Source of the DNA: a bacterium
GTDB lineage: Bacteria > Cyanobacteriota > Sericytochromatia > S15B-MN24 > VGJW01
Assembly: GCA_021781555.1 (NCBI GenBank)
Contig: JAJXWQ010000021.1
Coordinates: forward strand, 1 to 44,365
DNA length: 44,365 nt
Reading direction: 5' to 3'
Shown here piece by piece: positions 16,632 through 24,845 of this stretch. The notes below the pieces were generated by a model that was not told the origin of the DNA, did no database searches, and saw only the letters and a program-made list of their open reading frames with translations. The position numbers and the translations under genes are program-made. Position 1 is the first letter of the stretch. Each line of letters begins with the position of its first letter.

Positions 16632-18407
16632 GACAGAGGGCGAGGCTTCGAGGGTCGGGCTGGGCTCGGAACCGAGGATCCGGAGCGTGGCTGCCGCCAC
16701 GTCGCGAAAGATGGGCGCGGTGGTTTCCGAGGCAAAGTGGGCCTTCTGGGGTGCGTCAAGCGTGGCGAGGATGACGATGCGTGGCTTCTCGGCAGGCACG
16801 AAGCCCAGGAAGGTCGACACGACATCGGGCGAGTAGCCTCGGCCGTCTGGCCAGGCCTTCTGGGCAGTGCCCGTCTTGCCGGCCACATGATACCCCGGCA
16901 CCCGCGCCGCCGTCCCGGTCCCGCCGGGGTCCGTCACCCCCTCGAGCATCGGCAGAAGCTCCTGGGTGACTCGCGTCGAGACGACCCGGCGCATGGGCGC
17001 CGGCGGAAAGGTCTGCACCACCTTGCCGCTTGCGTCCAGGATCCGCTCGATCAGGCGCGGCCGCACGGCGTAGCCCCCGTTGGCAAGGGCGCACTCGGCG
17101 GTTGCCAGTTGCAAGGCTGTCACGGAGATGCCCTGGCCATAGGAGATCGTGGCGTGGCGAATCGGTCGCCAAGGAAGCGGCGGGAGAATGCCGCGGGACT
17201 CTCCGCCCAGCCCGCTTTGGGTCGTCCGGCCAAACCCGAATTTGATGAAGAACGCCCGCTGGACGGAATCCGGCATGCTCCGGCCGATCTGCGATGCTCC
17301 GACGTTGCTCGAAACCTTGAGGATCTGGGCGGGGATGAGATGGCGGATGCCCGGGCCGGGATCGTGATCCCCGATCGACCGATCTCCGATCTGGAGCCGG
17401 GGCGGGCAGGTGAAGACGGTCTGCGGAGTGATGGTCCCGACCTGCAGGGCCGCAGCGATCGTGAAGGGCTTCATCACCGATCCGGGCTCGAAGACCTTGC
17501 TGATCCCCCAGTTCGTGATGACCGAAGGCGAGGCGAGATCCGGGTGATTCGGGTCGTAGGTGGGCAGGGTTGCAAAGGCCAGGACGTCGCCATTCCAGGG
17601 ATTCATCACGATGACGACGCCGTGCGCGGCATCGAAGGTTTGAATGGCCTCCGCCAGCCGGCTCTCGGCCACGTGCTGGATCGCCTGGTCGATCGTCAGC
17701 TGCACGGCCCCGCTCGAGGTCTCGACCGCATCGAGGGGATTCTCGTGAGCATCGCGAAGGATCTCGTTGCCCTTGGCATCGACCTGGATCGCCAGCTGCC
17801 GGGGCGGTCCCATGATCAGCGCGTTGAAGTCGTGCTCGATTCCGGCCAGGCCCCGGTTATCCACGCCCACGAATCCGATGAGGGTCCCCGCAGTCTCGTC
17901 CTTGGGGTAGACCCGCTTGGTCTCCTCGAGCAGGCCGATGCCCGGGATCTTCAGTGCCCGCACCTGTTTTGCGGTCGCACGGTCTTCCTCGCGAGCCAGC
18001 CAGGCCCAGTGATGGCCCGCCAGCGCCTGCTCGAGCTTCGTCTCGTCCACGCCGAGCAGCGGGGCGAGCCGGGCTGCGGCTTGCGCTGGATCCCCCTTGA
18101 AATCTTGCGGCTGCACGTAGACCGACCACGCTTCCTCGGAAACCGCGAGCTGGGCTCCATTTCGATCCAGGATGTCCTTGCGCAGGCTCGCCAGGTTGAG
18201 AATCCTCGTCCGCTGCTGGCGGGCCACGGCGGAGAGGTGCGGCGAGTCCCAGATCTGCAGGTAAGCCAGGCGTGCGATCAACCCGAGCGCGGCCAGGAGG
18301 ATCCATCCGCGCAAGAGGCGGATGCGCGACCGGATGCGCCGCTCGGCCGGGTCCCGAGGCTTGCGAGCACGCCCCGAAACACCGGGGCGATCGGTCGAGA
18401 CCCGCAT
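16629..18407 (-). CDS. ftsI: septal class B penicillin-binding protein (FtsI/PBP3)
   Basis: 592 aa. A basic cytoplasmic tail (1-30), one membrane helix (about 31-50), a dimerisation/pedestal domain and a transpeptidase domain. Active-site motifs are S310-V-M-K313 (SxxK), S366-S-N368 (SxN) and K511-T-G (KTG). It crosslinks septal peptidoglycan with FtsW. There is no C-terminal PASTA domain, unlike many Gram-positive homologues. It starts 3 nt after the ftsL-like gene. Its TAG stop lies in the end of a dispersed repeat. Confidence 0.94.
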   Translation of the reverse strand: MRVSTDRPGVSGRARKPRDPAERRIRSRIRLLRGWILLAALGLIARLAYLQIWDSPHLSAVARQQRTRILNLASLRKDILDRNGAQLAVSEEAWSVYVQPQDFKGDPAQAAARLAPLLGVDETKLEQALAGHHWAWLAREEDRATAKQVRALKIPGIGLLEETKRVYPKDETAGTLIGFVGVDNRGLAGIEHDFNALIMGPPRQLAIQVDAKGNEILRDAHENPLDAVETSSGAVQLTIDQAIQHVAESRLAEAIQTFDAAHGVVIVMNPWNGDVLAFATLPTYDPNHPDLASPSVITNWGISKVFEPGSVMKPFTIAAALQVGTITPQTVFTCPPRLQIGDRSIGDHDPGPGIRHLIPAQILKVSSNVGASQIGRSMPDSVQRAFFIKFGFGRTTQSGLGGESRGILPPLPWRPIRHATISYGQGISVTALQLATAECALANGGYAVRPRLIERILDASGKVVQTFPPAPMRRVVSTRVTQELLPMLEGVTDPGGTGTAARVPGYHVAGKTGTAQKAWPDGRGYSPDVVSTFLGFVPAEKPRIVILATLDAPQKAHFASETTAPIFRDVAAATLRILGSEPSPTLEASPSV

Positions 18408-18410
18408 CCT

Positions 18411-18872
18411 CTAGTAAGCGGCGGCGGCGCCGAGGGACAGTGGCGATAGCGGCCGCGGTGCCTGCCCCGGAGCGGGCGACGGAAGGTAGGCGACGATGCC
18501 GGGGGACACCAGTCCCAGCTGGCTAGCGCGGTCCTGGATGCGATCGAGGGCACGGAGGCTGGAGAGCTCGGCACCCAGACGCACGTTGGCCTCGGACTCG
18601 GTCTGCAGCACCCGGCGCTCCCGCTCGAGGTGGCCCTCGTACGCGACCGTCTGGGTGTACAGGACCACCTGCGCCCCGAACAGGAAAGCCACGATGAACC
18701 CGGGTTGCCTGACGAGCTCACCCAGGCGGGAGGCCACGAGCCCGGGGCTCAGTCTCTTCGCGGTGCGCAGGCGCCTTCGCCCGCCGGATCGTACCGCGGG
18801 CCGATCGATCCGGACTGCGCGCTGGCGCGGCTCGATGGACCGGGGGAGGGTGGCTGTCGATCGGGTGGCCAT
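18411..18872 (-). CDS. ftsL: FtsL-like division protein
   Basis: 153 aa from the ATG at 18872, 2 nt after the rsmH stop; the frame is open further upstream but that overlaps rsmH. A basic cytoplasmic N-terminus of about 65 residues is followed by one membrane helix (about 73-92, PGFIVAFLFGAQVVLYTQTV). A heptad-like coiled coil follows (HLERERRVLQTESEANVRLG) and then a Pro-rich tail. This topology and its position between rsmH and ftsI are those of FtsL, which links FtsB/FtsQ to the FtsWI synthase. Sequence conservation in the family is low, so the call rests on context and topology. Confidence 0.8.
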   Translation of the reverse strand: MATRSTATLPRSIEPRQRAVRIDRPAVRSGGRRRLRTAKRLSPGLVASRLGELVRQPGFIVAFLFGAQVVLYTQTVAYEGHLERERRVLQTESEANVRLGAELSSLRALDRIQDRASQLGLVSPGIVAYLPSPAPGQAPRPLSPLSLGAAAAY

Positions 18873-18874
18873 GA

Positions 18875-19813
18875 CTAGACCCTTCGAGCTCCGCGCAAGC
18901 GTGCGCTGCGGGAGCGGGGATTGGCCGCGACCTCGTCGGGAGCGGCCAGGACGGGCTTGGAGGTGAGGTCCACGAGGCGCGGTTGCCGCCCGCAGACGCA
19001 TGCCGGAAGGCGAGGCGGACAGGTACAACCCTTGGCCTCTGCCCGGATGAATTGTTTGACCCGCCGGTCCTCCAGCGAGTGGAAACTCAAGATCGCCAGG
19101 CGGCCGCCCGGAGCCAGATGCTGGACGGCAAGCGGCAGAGCCCGGTCCAGGCCATCGAGTTCATCGTTGACCGCGATGCGCAGGGCCTGGAAAACTCGGG
19201 TCGCCGGATGAACCCCGGAACGAGAGCGACCCGCGACCCGGCTGACGCAGGCAGCCAACTCGGCGGTCGTCGTCAGGGGACGGCAACGCACGATCTCCCG
19301 GGCCACCCGTCTGGCGTGGGGCTCCTCGCCGTAGATGGAAAAGATCCGGGAAAGCTCGCTTTCCGTCGCCGTGTTGACCAGGTCTGCGGCTGATGGGCCG
19401 ACCGAGGGGTCCATGCGCATATCCAGCGGTCCTGGGCGAGCGAACGAGAAACCCCGTTCCGGGGTGTCGAGCTGCAAGCTGGAAACCCCGAGATCCAGGA
19501 GGATCCCGTCGAACTGCGGCAGGTCGTCCCGCGCCAAGGCGCGGTCGAAAGTATCCTGCAACAAGACGAATCGTCCCCCTTGGGCCTCCAGGCGCCGACG
19601 CGCAAGGGCGAGGGCTTCTGGGTCGCGATCCACACCGTAGAGAACCCCGTCCGGCCCGATGGCCTGAAGAAGGGCGCTACCGTGTCCTGCGAGGCCCAGC
19701 GTACCGTCAAGGACCCGATCCCCCGGTTGCGGGGCGAGCAGCCCCAAGGTGGCTTCGAGCATGACCGGAACGTGCCGGGCCTCACCTCTTACGCTAGAAA
19801 CCGGCTCTCTCAT
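18875..19813 (-). CDS. rsmH: 16S rRNA (cytosine-1402-N4)-methyltransferase RsmH (MraW)
   Basis: 312 aa. Methylates N4 of C1402 in the ribosomal decoding site. The family N-terminus HVPVMLEATL, the SAM-binding DGTLGLAGHG, the ILLDLGVSS segment and the FSFARPGPLDMRMD motif are all visible. GGRLAILSFHSLEDRRVK lies near the C-terminus with nearby cysteines (CTCPPRLPACVC). It is the first gene of the dcw block; no mraZ precedes it, and rnpB with its terminator lies directly upstream. The ribosome-binding site before this ATG is weak. Confidence 0.95.
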   Translation of the reverse strand: MREPVSSVRGEARHVPVMLEATLGLLAPQPGDRVLDGTLGLAGHGSALLQAIGPDGVLYGVDRDPEALALARRRLEAQGGRFVLLQDTFDRALARDDLPQFDGILLDLGVSSLQLDTPERGFSFARPGPLDMRMDPSVGPSAADLVNTATESELSRIFSIYGEEPHARRVAREIVRCRPLTTTAELAACVSRVAGRSRSGVHPATRVFQALRIAVNDELDGLDRALPLAVQHLAPGGRLAILSFHSLEDRRVKQFIRAEAKGCTCPPRLPACVCGRQPRLVDLTSKPVLAAPDEVAANPRSRSARLRGARRV

Positions 19814-19894
19814 CGTCTGTAGTGTGCATCACTTCCCGCCGTTTGACAGGCATTCGGCCGCAAGCCTTTCGGGAGCTCCAGGCCCGAACGAACC

Positions 19895-19930
19895 AAAACG
19901 GTCCCCGAGGCCAGTGCTGGCCCCGGGGAC
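19895..19930 (-). terminator. intrinsic terminator of rnpB
   Basis: On the minus strand GTCCCCGGGGCC and GGCCTCGGGGAC form a stem of 11-12 pairs with a short loop, followed by CGTTTTGG. It begins about 5 nt past the RNase P RNA 3' end and about 80 bp before rsmH, separating the two transcripts. Confidence 0.75.
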
Positions 19931-19934
19931 GTGA

Positions 19935-20398
19935 GCGCGGATCTGTAAGCCGAATTCTGTACCCCGGTCGCCAGGTCGGTGGAAAATGGTAGCAACCATC
20001 TCCGGGACCCGGGGGGACCAAGGTGGTGATCATCCATCTGGGACGGAAGTTCCCTTCCGCCTCGTGCGGCCAACCCGGGGAATCGGCGGGCCGCGTCATC
20101 TCCCCCTGTTTGGCCTTGCTCCGGACGGGGTTTGCCTAGCCGGTCGGTCACCCGACCGCTGGTGGTCTCTTACACCACCTTTGCACCCTTGCCTGGATCC
20201 GACGGTATCCTTGCTGCGCTCGAACCAGCGATGAACTTGCGCCATAAATGATGGTTGAGGCCGGCTATAGAATCCAGGCGGTTTTTTTCTGTGGCACTAT
20301 CCTCGAGGTTTCCCTCACTGGGCGTTACCCAGCGTCCTGCCCTGTGGAGTTCGGACTTTCCTCGAGAACACAGGTTCCCGCGATCACCCGATCCGCAA
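19935..20398 (-). ncRNA. rnpB: RNase P RNA (type A)
   Basis: The minus strand holds the conserved landmarks in order. First comes GAGGAAAGTCCGAACTCCAC (P4/CR-I). Next are GGGTAACGCCCAGTGAGG, GTGCCACAGAAA, and GGCAAGGGTGCAAAGGTGG with GTAAGAGACCACC. The 3' part has AGATGGATGATCACC and TACAGAATTCGGCTTAC. GCGGATC (20396-20390) and GATCCGC (19943-19937) form P1 and fix the ends to within a few nucleotides. This is the catalytic RNA that matures the 5' ends of tRNAs. The length of about 464 nt is slightly above the usual range. It is followed by a strong terminator and then the dcw genes. Confidence 0.95.
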
Positions 20399-20409
20399 CA
20401 CGGTACAAG

Positions 20410-20415
20410 TTTATA
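20410..20415 (-). promoter_or_regulatory. candidate -10 box of rnpB
   Basis: TATAAA on the minus strand, 12 nt before the inferred 5' end of RNase P RNA, in an AT-rich patch. No good -35 is seen, because the upstream DNA is the palindromic repeat array. Confidence 0.45.
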
Positions 20416-20417
20416 CC

Positions 20418-20666
20418 TTTTGCAGCTTGAACGGGTCCCTCTGCGCGGTCGCTTCGCTGCGCAACCGGTCCCCGTTTGACTGCCGCTTGAACGGGTCCCT
20501 CTGCGCGGTCGCTTCGCTGCGCAACCGGTCCCCGTTTGACTGCCGCTTGAACGGGTCCCTCTGCGCGGTCGCTTCGCTGCGCAACCGGTCCCCGTTTGAC
20601 TGCAGCTTGAACGGGTCCCTCTGCGCGGTCGCTTCGCTGCGCAACCGGTCCCCGTTTGACTGCAGG
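20418..20666 (+). repeat. dispersed repeat locus 5: four tandem 60-bp A-B units
   Basis: Units start at 20427, 20487, 20547 and 20607 with an exact 60-bp period and almost no divergence. Each reads TTGAACGGGTCCCTCTGCGC, then GGTCGCTTCGCTGCGCAACC, then GGTCCCCGTTTGACTGCNGC. The leading TTTTGCAG (20418-20425) matches the A-side flank of other loci. It lies between the divergent rnpB and the small membrane-protein gene. All three forward frames stay open because 60 is divisible by three; I do not regard this as coding. Confidence 0.95.
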
Positions 20667-20689
20667 GGGCGGATCCACGCTAAAAAAGC

Positions 20690-20718
20690 TTGACGGCCTG
20701 GATTGTTTGTTCTATTCT
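20690..20718 (+). promoter_or_regulatory. sigma70-type promoter of the small membrane-protein gene
   Basis: TTGACG (20690-20695), 17-bp spacer, TATTCT (20713-20718). The predicted start site falls at about 20725, inside a LexA-like box, and some 45 nt before the ATG. Confidence 0.6.
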
Positions 20719-20719
20719 T

Positions 20720-20733
20720 CGATCATGCGTTCT
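20720..20733. promoter_or_regulatory. LexA-like (SOS) box candidate
   Basis: CGATCATGCGTTCT agrees at 12 of 14 positions with the Gram-positive/actinobacterial LexA consensus CGAAC-RNRY-GTTYC. It directly follows the -10 hexamer, a classic repressor position. GTTCTAT also recurs at 20709 and 20729. The LexA consensus of this lineage is unknown, so the match is suggestive only. Confidence 0.35.
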
Positions 20734-20768
20734 ATGTCCGTCATCCGTCCTACGCGAGGGTAGCCCGC

Positions 20769-21005
20769 ATGATCGCCCAGCTTGCCATCAGACCCCGGCC
20801 TCAGCTTGCTTCCTCGGGGTTCAAGCACGACGCGCTGCCAGGGCCGCAGCTCCGTGTTCTCGCCCCGGGGCGGCCGCGCTGGCGCGTCCGGCGGGGCAGC
20901 CTGGCTTGGTGGACCCGCCGCCTGGTTGATCCCGAGGACCTGATCGCCCTCAAGGTCGTCCTCGTGGTGGCGGTTTTTTTCGTCGGAGCCCTCCTCGGTC
21001 CTTAG
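20769..21005 (+). CDS. small basic protein with a C-terminal membrane helix
   Basis: 78 aa from the ATG at 20769, which follows AGGG at 8 nt. A TTG at 20703 is in frame but overlaps the promoter, so it is unlikely. The N-terminal 57 residues are strongly basic (RPRWRVRRGS, WWTRR). The last 20 residues (LIALKVVLVVAVFFVGALLG) form one membrane helix, suggesting a tail-anchored inner-membrane protein. No family recognised. The promoter with its LexA-like box and the absence of other genes in the transcript recall SOS-induced small membrane inhibitors of division such as SidA, but that is only an analogy. Confidence 0.6.
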   Translation: MIAQLAIRPRPQLASSGFKHDALPGPQLRVLAPGRPRWRVRRGSLAWWTRRLVDPEDLIALKVVLVVAVFFVGALLGP

Positions 21006-21042
21006 TCCCGCCTGGAAAGGACCGGGCCCGGGTCGGCGAGCG

Positions 21043-23436
21043 TTAGCCGCCGGATCCTGTAGAAGCCGAAGAGGTCGACGCCGACGCGGTGCCAGCCTGC
21101 AAGGCCTGAACCATCGCCTGGGTGTTGGACGAATTACCAAACAGGCCCTTGAACCAGCCGAAGAGACCGCCGCCGTTGCCACTCAAGGTCTTGGCAAAGA
21201 CCTGCTTGACCGCCGCCGGCAGCGCCTGGAACCAGCTGCTCGACACAGCGAAGCCCTTGGCGTTGAGGAGCGTCTCCACATCGCTCTTGCTCAGCTGCGA
21301 CGCAACCTGGGCCAGATAGCCCGGTGAGTATGAATCCGGATACTGGAACAGATCGCTGATCGCCGAGGCCCGGCCATCGCCCTTGAGCTTCTTGATGAGC
21401 TCGATGCCCTTGGGGGACCCACCCATGTCCGCGTCGAGGGCCTGCAAGGTGGCTTGGCCATTTTGGTTAATGCCGGCGATCGAAAGGATCGAGCTGGCCG
21501 CGTTGGCCTCACCGCTGTTGATCCACCAGTGGTTGAGCAGGGTTTTGAGCATCGCCCCGCGCTCCGGGTTGGTCGCTTCGAGGAACTGCCGCGAGGTGAG
21601 CTTGGCGATCGCACCCGAGTTCATCTTGGGGATCATCTGCGAGAGCTGCTGCTGAGCGGTTTGCGTGGCCTTGTCAGGCGGATTCTGATTGGCATCGGAC
21701 CAGGCGGTGACCGGGCTTGGGTCGAGTTTGGCCGCCTTGCGGATCGGATCCAGGTCGTTGGGGGTGGCGGCATTGTAGAAGAGCAAGGACTCTTCGTCGG
21801 TCGACAGCCTGCTGTCGTAGCTCCCGCGGAAGTTGGGATCCATCTGACCCAGCGTGTCGGCGGCCGCTGTATATGCGGCCAGGACCTGCTGGCGAGCAGC
21901 TGCCTGCTGCTGCGGATCTTGATTCTGAGTGGCGCTGATGAAGGTCATCAGGGCCTGGCTCAAGGCCTGCTCCTGGCTGTTGAAGCGTACCACCAGAGCC
22001 GCCTGGTCGGGCGCTGGTGTTGCCGAAGCACTCGCCGACGTGGTGCTCGTCGCTCCCGGAGCTGCGCCGTCGGCAGGCTGCGGGGCCCGGAGCTTGGTCG
22101 CAGCAGCTGTCGTCGAGGTCGCCGTGCTGCCACTCGTCGGGCCAGTCGATGCCGGAGCCGAGGAGCTGGCCGCCCCGCCCGCCGCCGGGCCGCCCGCGGC
22201 GGTCGTGGACGCGGTCGCGCTCGAAGAGGACGACGAGGTCAGCGGGGGCAGCACGGCCACCGCCGTCGCGGGGCTCTGTGCGAGGTTGGCGGCGCGCCGG
22301 AACGGAGCCATGTCCGCGGGTTCGGCCACCTTGTAGAACATCATGGCCTCTTCGTCGTTCTCGAGCTTGTCGTTGAATGGCGCAGCCGTGGCCGGATCCA
22401 TCTTCCCGAGGGCGTTGCATGCGGCCTGGTAGGCCTCGAGCGCCTGCCCCTGCAGCGCTGCCATGCGGGCCTGATCCCCGTTGACGCTGGCGGCCGAGTA
22501 GGCCGTGATCGCCTGGCCGAGGGCAGCCTCGGCGGTGCGGAACTGCTCCGCAAGCTGGGCGGGCGACGGAGGCGCGACCGCGCTCGATGTGCTGGCGGCC
22601 GAGACCGAGGAGCTGCTGGTGGGCGCGGCGGTCGAGCTGCTGGTCGGAAGGGGACCCAGCGGCAAGGGGGTGGATCCGATCGAGCTGCTGCTCGGCCCCC
22701 CTCCGGATACGGATCCGGCCGACCCGCCAGAGCTTGCCGGACTGGAGGTCGAGGCCGCGGCCGAGCTGGAACCCGCGCCAGGGTCGGGCGGGAGTTCGTT
22801 TGCCGGGAACCCCATCTGGCCGAGCTGGCCGTACATGGCCGAAAGTTGAGCCTGGCCAGCCGGGCCCAGCTGCCCGGCTGCTTGCGCGGCGGCCTGGTAG
22901 GCGTTCATGGCCTGCTGCTGGGCTGCTTCCATCCCCTGTGCGATCGTCGCGAGGCCGGAGCCAGTGCTGATCGCACTCTGGTAGGCGGCGTGGGCTGCGG
23001 CGAGCTGCTTCTGGGCAGCGTCAAGGGCGGCTTGAGGATCGGAACCCGAGGCGGCTGCCGTCGAGCTGGCGGTCGCCGTGGCCGAACCCGACGTGGCCCC
23101 GGGGGCCGCCCCATCGCGGTGGCCGAGCGCGGCCACCTTGGCCTGGTAAGCCTCGTAGCTCGGGTCGGTCCGGGGAATCAGATCGAGCATCTGCCGGGCC
23201 TGGGCGGCAACAGCCGGATCGCCGCTGCCGGCGGCGGAATCGATGAAGGTCTTGGCCGCAGAGACCACCTTGACCTGGGCGGCTGCCGGATCGCGTCCCG
23301 CAGCCTTGGAAGCTCCCACCGCCTGTAGCAGGATGCTGTCGACGGTCGGTGCGGAAGCAGGGGCGCCGGAATCGCGCTGCAACGCACGGCCAGACAGGGG
23401 CTTGGAGCCCTGGCTCTGCCCGATCGGCTTGACCAT
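21043..23436 (-). CDS. large Ala/Ser/Thr-rich protein with a duplicated domain
   Basis: 797 aa; ATG at 23436 with AGGAGG 7 nt upstream. No signal peptide or membrane segment. A helical domain of about 100 residues occurs at 294-393 and again at 479-578, sharing FxxxExALxQAxxxxxSA, LGxMDP and ENDEEAMMFYKVA versus STDEESLLFYNAA. A weaker, partial copy covers 136-208. Low-complexity Ser/Thr/Ala/Pro/Gly linkers (about 215-290 and 398-478) separate them. Residues 600-770 form another, mostly helical region (AIAKLTSRQFLEATNPERGA, LLNHWWINSGEANAAS). The 1-105 region has a TPR-like feel. I do not recognise the protein. It may be a scaffold or a substrate of a signal-less export route. Confidence 0.85.
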   Translation of the reverse strand: MVKPIGQSQGSKPLSGRALQRDSGAPASAPTVDSILLQAVGASKAAGRDPAAAQVKVVSAAKTFIDSAAGSGDPAVAAQARQMLDLIPRTDPSYEAYQAKVAALGHRDGAAPGATSGSATATASSTAAASGSDPQAALDAAQKQLAAAHAAYQSAISTGSGLATIAQGMEAAQQQAMNAYQAAAQAAGQLGPAGQAQLSAMYGQLGQMGFPANELPPDPGAGSSSAAASTSSPASSGGSAGSVSGGGPSSSSIGSTPLPLGPLPTSSSTAAPTSSSSVSAASTSSAVAPPSPAQLAEQFRTAEAALGQAITAYSAASVNGDQARMAALQGQALEAYQAACNALGKMDPATAAPFNDKLENDEEAMMFYKVAEPADMAPFRRAANLAQSPATAVAVLPPLTSSSSSSATASTTAAGGPAAGGAASSSAPASTGPTSGSTATSTTAAATKLRAPQPADGAAPGATSTTSASASATPAPDQAALVVRFNSQEQALSQALMTFISATQNQDPQQQAAARQQVLAAYTAAADTLGQMDPNFRGSYDSRLSTDEESLLFYNAATPNDLDPIRKAAKLDPSPVTAWSDANQNPPDKATQTAQQQLSQMIPKMNSGAIAKLTSRQFLEATNPERGAMLKTLLNHWWINSGEANAASSILSIAGINQNGQATLQALDADMGGSPKGIELIKKLKGDGRASAISDLFQYPDSYSPGYLAQVASQLSKSDVETLLNAKGFAVSSSWFQALPAAVKQVFAKTLSGNGGGLFGWFKGLFGNSSNTQAMVQALQAGTASASTSSASTGSGG

Positions 23437-23577
23437 GGAGCGACCTCCTGCGGCACGGGAGAACTTGCGGGGCCGGAAGCCCTTGGTCGGATCTTGACTC
23501 CCGCATAGGGAATATATGCCCGGAGGCTTGCCGACGTGCCCGGTTTAACGAGCCATTAAAAGAGACTTCAAACTGTT

Positions 23578-24006
23578 TCAGTCGTGTTCGGGGTGAACGT
23601 CCCGGAGCCAGCCGAGCATCTTCGCGGCGGCGGGAAAGGTTCCGCCCTTGCGCTTGATGGCATCCTCGAGGTTGGCGATGGCATCGTGAATGCCTTCGTG
23701 CCCGGCCTCATCGACGGCCTCCTCGAAGCGCTCGCGCACGCCTTTCTCGTGAAACTCGAGGTAGGCGAGCACCTGGTTGAAACGCCCCTGAGCCGTGCTG
23801 CGCGCCTGCCGGCAGTAGTTGAGAGCCTTGGCCTTGTTCCCGAGGAGAATGTGCAGCCACGAGAGGCTGACTGCAATGCGCACGTCGGTCGGGGCTTGCA
23901 GCTGCAACCGCTCGAAGTGCGTCACCACGTCCATGAGCGGAGCGCCCTCGTCATAGAGCTTGATCCCAGCTTCGTAACCCGCGTCGATCGCCGCCGTCGT
24001 CTGCAT
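23578..24006 (-). CDS. TPR-like helical protein
   Basis: 142 aa; ATG at 24006 with AGGAGG 9 nt upstream. The sequence is a set of amphipathic helices with tetratricopeptide-like spacing (AGIKLYDEGAPLMDVVTHFERL, then ALNYCRQARSTAQGRFNQVL), followed by an acidic helix. No signal peptide or catalytic motif. TPR-like folds generally mediate protein-protein contacts; the partner is not visible. It is the next gene upstream of the large Ala/Ser/Thr-rich protein on the same strand (141 bp away), and the two may be related in function. Confidence 0.7.
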   Translation of the reverse strand: MQTTAAIDAGYEAGIKLYDEGAPLMDVVTHFERLQLQAPTDVRIAVSLSWLHILLGNKAKALNYCRQARSTAQGRFNQVLAYLEFHEKGVRERFEEAVDEAGHEGIHDAIANLEDAIKRKGGTFPAAAKMLGWLRDVHPEHD

Positions 24007-24063
24007 CGCGTGGAACCTCCTAGCCGAGTGTCGAAGGGAACGATCCTAGCACAGAGCCCTTGT

Positions 24064-24726
24064 TCAGTCTCCTCCTACCACCAGGATCGAGTGCCGGGTG
24101 AGCGCAACCTGGCGAAGGTAAACCCGGAGGTGCAATGGCAGTCCGTCGCGCAGCAATTCCCCCGGATAGCCCGCGGCGATGTGGCCGAAAAGGTAGTCGG
24201 GATCGAAGGACAACCCGGATCCCCCGGCCGGCCGGACCATGCCGGAGGTGAGGACCGCGGCCTGTGATGAGGCCAGGATCTCGTCCCGCAGGAACCTCCC
24301 GGAAATCGGCAACCAGCCCGCGTTCGCCGACTCGAAAGCCATCAAGGCGCGTCCGTGGCGAGCCCCCAGATACATCTCGGCCTGCAGGGGCAGGCCGAAA
24401 GCCTCGGCCTGGAGCCGTAGCAGGTGCGGCCCGATCGGCGTGGCCGAAAGCTGTCCCACGGGGCCACCCGCGAGGATCCCGCCAAGAAACCGCACGAGCG
24501 CAGTTTCATCGATCCGCATCCGCAGGGTGCGCACCTTGCCGGTGTCCCCCGCGCGCGTGAAGGCCAGCTCCTCGATCTCGGCAAAGGTTAGCCGCTGGTC
24601 GTGCAGCTCGACCAGCGCCGGGGACGGAGTCGGAAGGGAAAGCAATGGAACACCACGAAGAGGACGATCGCAGGATACGGCGGTCCGGCGAGCCGTGCAA
24701 CGGGTCGTCGGTTTCGGAGTGTTCAT
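24064..24726 (-). CDS. hypothetical protein, possibly DUF2993/LmeA-like
   Basis: 220 aa as drawn; the first 25 residues are atypical and the true start may be internal (for instance the GTG reading VSCDRPLRG). From LVELHDQRLTFAEIEELAF onward, beta-strand-like segments alternate with an LRMRIDETALVRFL segment. The end LPLHLRVYLRQVALTRHSIL also resembles the pattern of DUF2993 (LmeA-type phospholipid-binding) proteins, which are common in cyanobacteria and actinobacteria. The resemblance is by eye and weak. It is divergent from the amidase gene. Confidence 0.5.
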   Translation of the reverse strand: MNTPKPTTRCTARRTAVSCDRPLRGVPLLSLPTPSPALVELHDQRLTFAEIEELAFTRAGDTGKVRTLRMRIDETALVRFLGGILAGGPVGQLSATPIGPHLLRLQAEAFGLPLQAEMYLGARHGRALMAFESANAGWLPISGRFLRDEILASSQAAVLTSGMVRPAGGSGLSFDPDYLFGHIAAGYPGELLRDGLPLHLRVYLRQVALTRHSILVVGGD

Positions 24727-24845
24727 CCGATCGCAACGCGAAATCTACGCAACCGAGCCACGCTGGCGAGCGGTCCAGAAGTGTTGAAACCCCGCATCCT
24801 GGTGTATAGGACGCTCGGGTGACAGATGCAGGAGGCAGCGTCGGT

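Noticed and set aside
15009-18449. A 1146-residue plus-strand reading frame opposite ftsI and murE
   Set aside because: It is the usual mirror frame of high-GC coding DNA; the minus-strand genes have complete family motifs.
19814-19890. MraZ-binding repeats before rsmH
   Set aside because: Only one loose GGCGGGAAGTG match is present; MraZ sites are several regularly spaced repeats, and no mraZ gene is in the window.
20427-20666. Open reading frames in several frames through the 60-bp arrays, giving perfect 20-residue peptide repeats
   Set aside because: The period is divisible by three, so any stop-free frame repeats. The same DNA lies in different frames, orientations and truncations at other loci, and no ribosome-binding site or initiation context is present.
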